The position numbers were made by a program, and so were the translations under genes. Below, one piece after another: positions 6,364 through 7,455 of a DNA stretch of 7,455 nt (positions are counted from its first letter, which is position 1; each line of letters begins with the position of its first letter). The notes under the pieces are model-generated. The model was not told the DNA's origin. It searched no databases and saw only the letters and a list, made by a program, of their open reading frames with translations. The DNA is from Verrucomicrobiota bacterium (lineage in GTDB: Bacteria > Verrucomicrobiota > Verrucomicrobiia > Chthoniobacterales > UBA10450). The DNA lies in assembly GCA_003219355.1 (NCBI GenBank), contig QHOQ01000126.1, forward strand, positions 1-7,455, given 5' to 3'.

Positions 6364-6398
6364 CTGGATTACAGAGTTAGTGGAGCTAACCAATCCAG
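6364..6398 (+). promoter_or_regulatory. Two-part hairpin about 55 nt before the protease start
   Basis: CTGGATT (6364-6370) pairs with AATCCAG (6392-6398). Inside it, GTTAG (6376-6380) pairs with CTAAC (6386-6390) around the loop TGGAG, leaving a lopsided internal loop. It may be a 5' leader structure or a binding site for the gene at 6453. No U tract follows closely, so it is not a terminator. Confidence 0.35.
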
Positions 6399-6452
6399 CC
6401 TCAACAAAAAGAGGGAAACAAAAGTCATTTACCCTTAACTCCTGCACCTCCT

Positions 6453-7455
6453 ATGCCCCCCATCAATCGATTCATTGACAGTCTATTCAAATTCCCCGCA
6501 GCAATTGTCCTTCTTTTCCTTTCAGTCAGCACGTTCGCTGAGCCGCCTGCTGGTGTCCTGGATGATACGCACGCTGCTGTGCAGGCGGTTATAGCCGTTC
6601 AAGCGGACGTCACGCCAGGCCTGATGCAGCAGCCGGGAGTGTTGGGAACTGCGGTCGGCGTCGATGCCGCCACTGTTCCGGTGTTGACGGTTTACGTCGA
6701 TCGAGATGCAACGAACGCGGGCAATGTGATCAGGAATCTCCCTCGAGAACTTCGCGGCGTAGGCGTGCAGGTGCAGCTGACGGACAAATTTCGCGCGATG
6801 GCTCATACAGCCAAACAGATTCCACCGATTCAGCTTGGGACGTCGGGTGGCTGGTCGAAAGATCTTGCGAATGGCTTTTGCTGCGGCGGCACCCTGGGCT
6901 CGCTCGTGAAAATTGGTACCACTCAGTACATTTTGAGCAACTATCACGTTTTTGAATCGGACATTGTGCCCGGCGGAAATGGCGTTGTTGCGACGACCGG
7001 TGATCCAATCATTCAGCCGGGCTTGATCGACGTGAACTGTAGCGCAAACGGCGCGCAAACCGTCGGGACGCTGGTTAAGGAAAGGTCACTGCCCGGAAGC
7101 AATGTCGATTGCGCAATCGCACAGGTCGTTCCAGGAATGGTGCGGACGGACGGCGCGATCCTTGAGATCGGCACGATCTCGAATACGACGGTCGGTGCCT
7201 TCATCCATCAGGCGGTAAAAAAGAGCGGCCGCACAACTGGGTTGACACACAGTTCAGTCTCGGGCTTGAACGCGACGGTCAGCGTGACCTACGACAACGA
7301 ATGTGCAGGCGGCACTGCTTTTACTAAAACTTTCACCGGTCAGATCGTGATCGCGAACAGTGGTAGTAAGTTTTTGGACAGCGGTGACTCGGGATCGCTA
7401 ATGGTTGAAGACGTAGCGACGAATCCGCACGCGGTCGGATTGCTCTTTGCCGGCA
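6453..7455 (+). CDS. Secreted trypsin-fold serine protease, Nal1-like (3' partial)
   Basis: The frame opens at the ATG at 6453 and runs through the right window edge (334 whole codons), so the C-terminus is missing. This start is chosen because an in-frame TAA lies at 6387, no other start codon lies between, and it gives a good Sec signal peptide: MPPINRF, a hydrophobic core at about 14-28, and STFA-E cleavage near residue 29. Residues about 40-130 form an N-terminal region with GTAVGVD and LTVYVDRD strands, as in bacterial Nal1-like trypsin-type peptidases. The protease core follows: FCCGGTLG at 142-149, catalytic His165 in SNYHVF, Asp219 in NVDCAIAQ, the conserved KSGRTTG at 257-263, and nucleophile Ser313 in SGDSGSLM. 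All three triad residues are present, so it should be active outside the cytoplasm; substrates are unknown. There is no purine-rich ribosome-binding site close upstream; the bases touching the ATG are CACCTCCT. Confidence 0.88.
   Translation, partial: MPPINRFIDSLFKFPAAIVLLFLSVSTFAEPPAGVLDDTHAAVQAVIAVQADVTPGLMQQPGVLGTAVGVDAATVPVLTVYVDRDATNAGNVIRNLPRELRGVGVQVQLTDKFRAMAHTAKQIPPIQLGTSGGWSKDLANGFCCGGTLGSLVKIGTTQYILSNYHVFESDIVPGGNGVVATTGDPIIQPGLIDVNCSANGAQTVGTLVKERSLPGSNVDCAIAQVVPGMVRTDGAILEIGTISNTTVGAFIHQAVKKSGRTTGLTHSSVSGLNATVSVTYDNECAGGTAFTKTFTGQIVIANSGSKFLDSGDSGSLMVEDVATNPHAVGLLFAG

Larger units (their letters stand above)
5801..6452. other. 652-bp gene-free, hairpin-rich intergenic region
   Basis: No credible gene on either strand. 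The open frame 5960-6478 on the + strand (172 codons) begins inside the tetraloop hairpin and translates GC-rich repeats into Arg-rich sequence (SAGRPARRV, DGRPARRV), so I treat it as chance. Contents in order: hairpin 5817-5844; small GAG-c-AACG hairpin near 5854-5871; tetraloop hairpin 5949-5978; GCGATC-TCCC-GATCGC hairpin 5987-6002; direct repeats 5999-6124; palindrome cluster 6151-6210; three short hairpins 6229-6283; and a two-part hairpin 6364-6398. I see no clear promoter for the downstream protease gene. Confidence 0.7.

Noticed and set aside
5960..6478. 172-codon Arg-rich open frame on the + strand
   Set aside because: It starts inside a terminator-like hairpin, is made of translated GC-rich direct repeats and palindromes, and overlaps the start of the protease gene. 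No domain or ribosome-binding site is seen.
6522..7058. 178-codon open frame on the - strand
   Set aside because: It lies fully opposite the serine protease, whose frame has a signal peptide and a complete catalytic triad.

Overview
The window comes from a bacterium with many large secreted proteins and repeat-rich intergenic DNA. My best guess is a soil Verrucomicrobium (Chthoniobacterales-like), with Acidobacteria as the alternative. This rests on the gene style: modular Ig/MBG-type surface protein with a PxKF C-terminus, a Nal1-like secreted serine protease, and intergenic inverted repeats. There is no phylogenetic marker gene, so the assignment is weak. All convincing genes are on the + strand, and all three encode exported or probably exported proteins.

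Layout. (1) 1-4195: one very large modular protein. It is cut by the left window edge and broken near 2038 into two reading frames. The first part (1 to about 2037) is a chain of Ig-like/Big-type beta-sandwich domains. The second part (about 2039-4195) has one more Ig-like domain, five MBG/YGX-type repeats, a YDG-type repeat and a C-terminal PxKF domain. The two halves join into one continuous domain series if one C is removed (or two bases added) at 2035-2039, so I read them as one gene with a frameshift. (2) 4196-4705: a perfect 13-bp terminator hairpin, a degenerate inverted repeat, and a stretch with possible RNA structure ahead of the next gene. (3) 4706-5800: an intact secreted protein of 364 residues with eight cysteines in the mature part and no recognised family. 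(4) 5801-6452: gene-free and rich in hairpins, with an 11-bp hairpin, a 13-bp GAAA-tetraloop hairpin, a pair of imperfect direct repeats, a 16-nt perfect palindrome and several smaller hairpins. (5) 6453 to the right edge: the 5' part of a secreted trypsin-fold serine protease with all three catalytic residues visible.

How they may work together: all three products would act outside the cytoplasm, as a surface/adhesion-type protein, an unknown disulfide-rich secreted protein and a protease. Each is separated from the next by 500-650 bp with hairpins, so they look like separate transcription units rather than an operon. Any functional link is inference.

Most notable: the frameshift in the giant gene, the 143-nt perfect internal duplication, the unassigned secreted cysteine protein with a possibly structured leader, and the palindrome-rich repeat cluster before the protease. 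I do not see a clear new multi-gene system.
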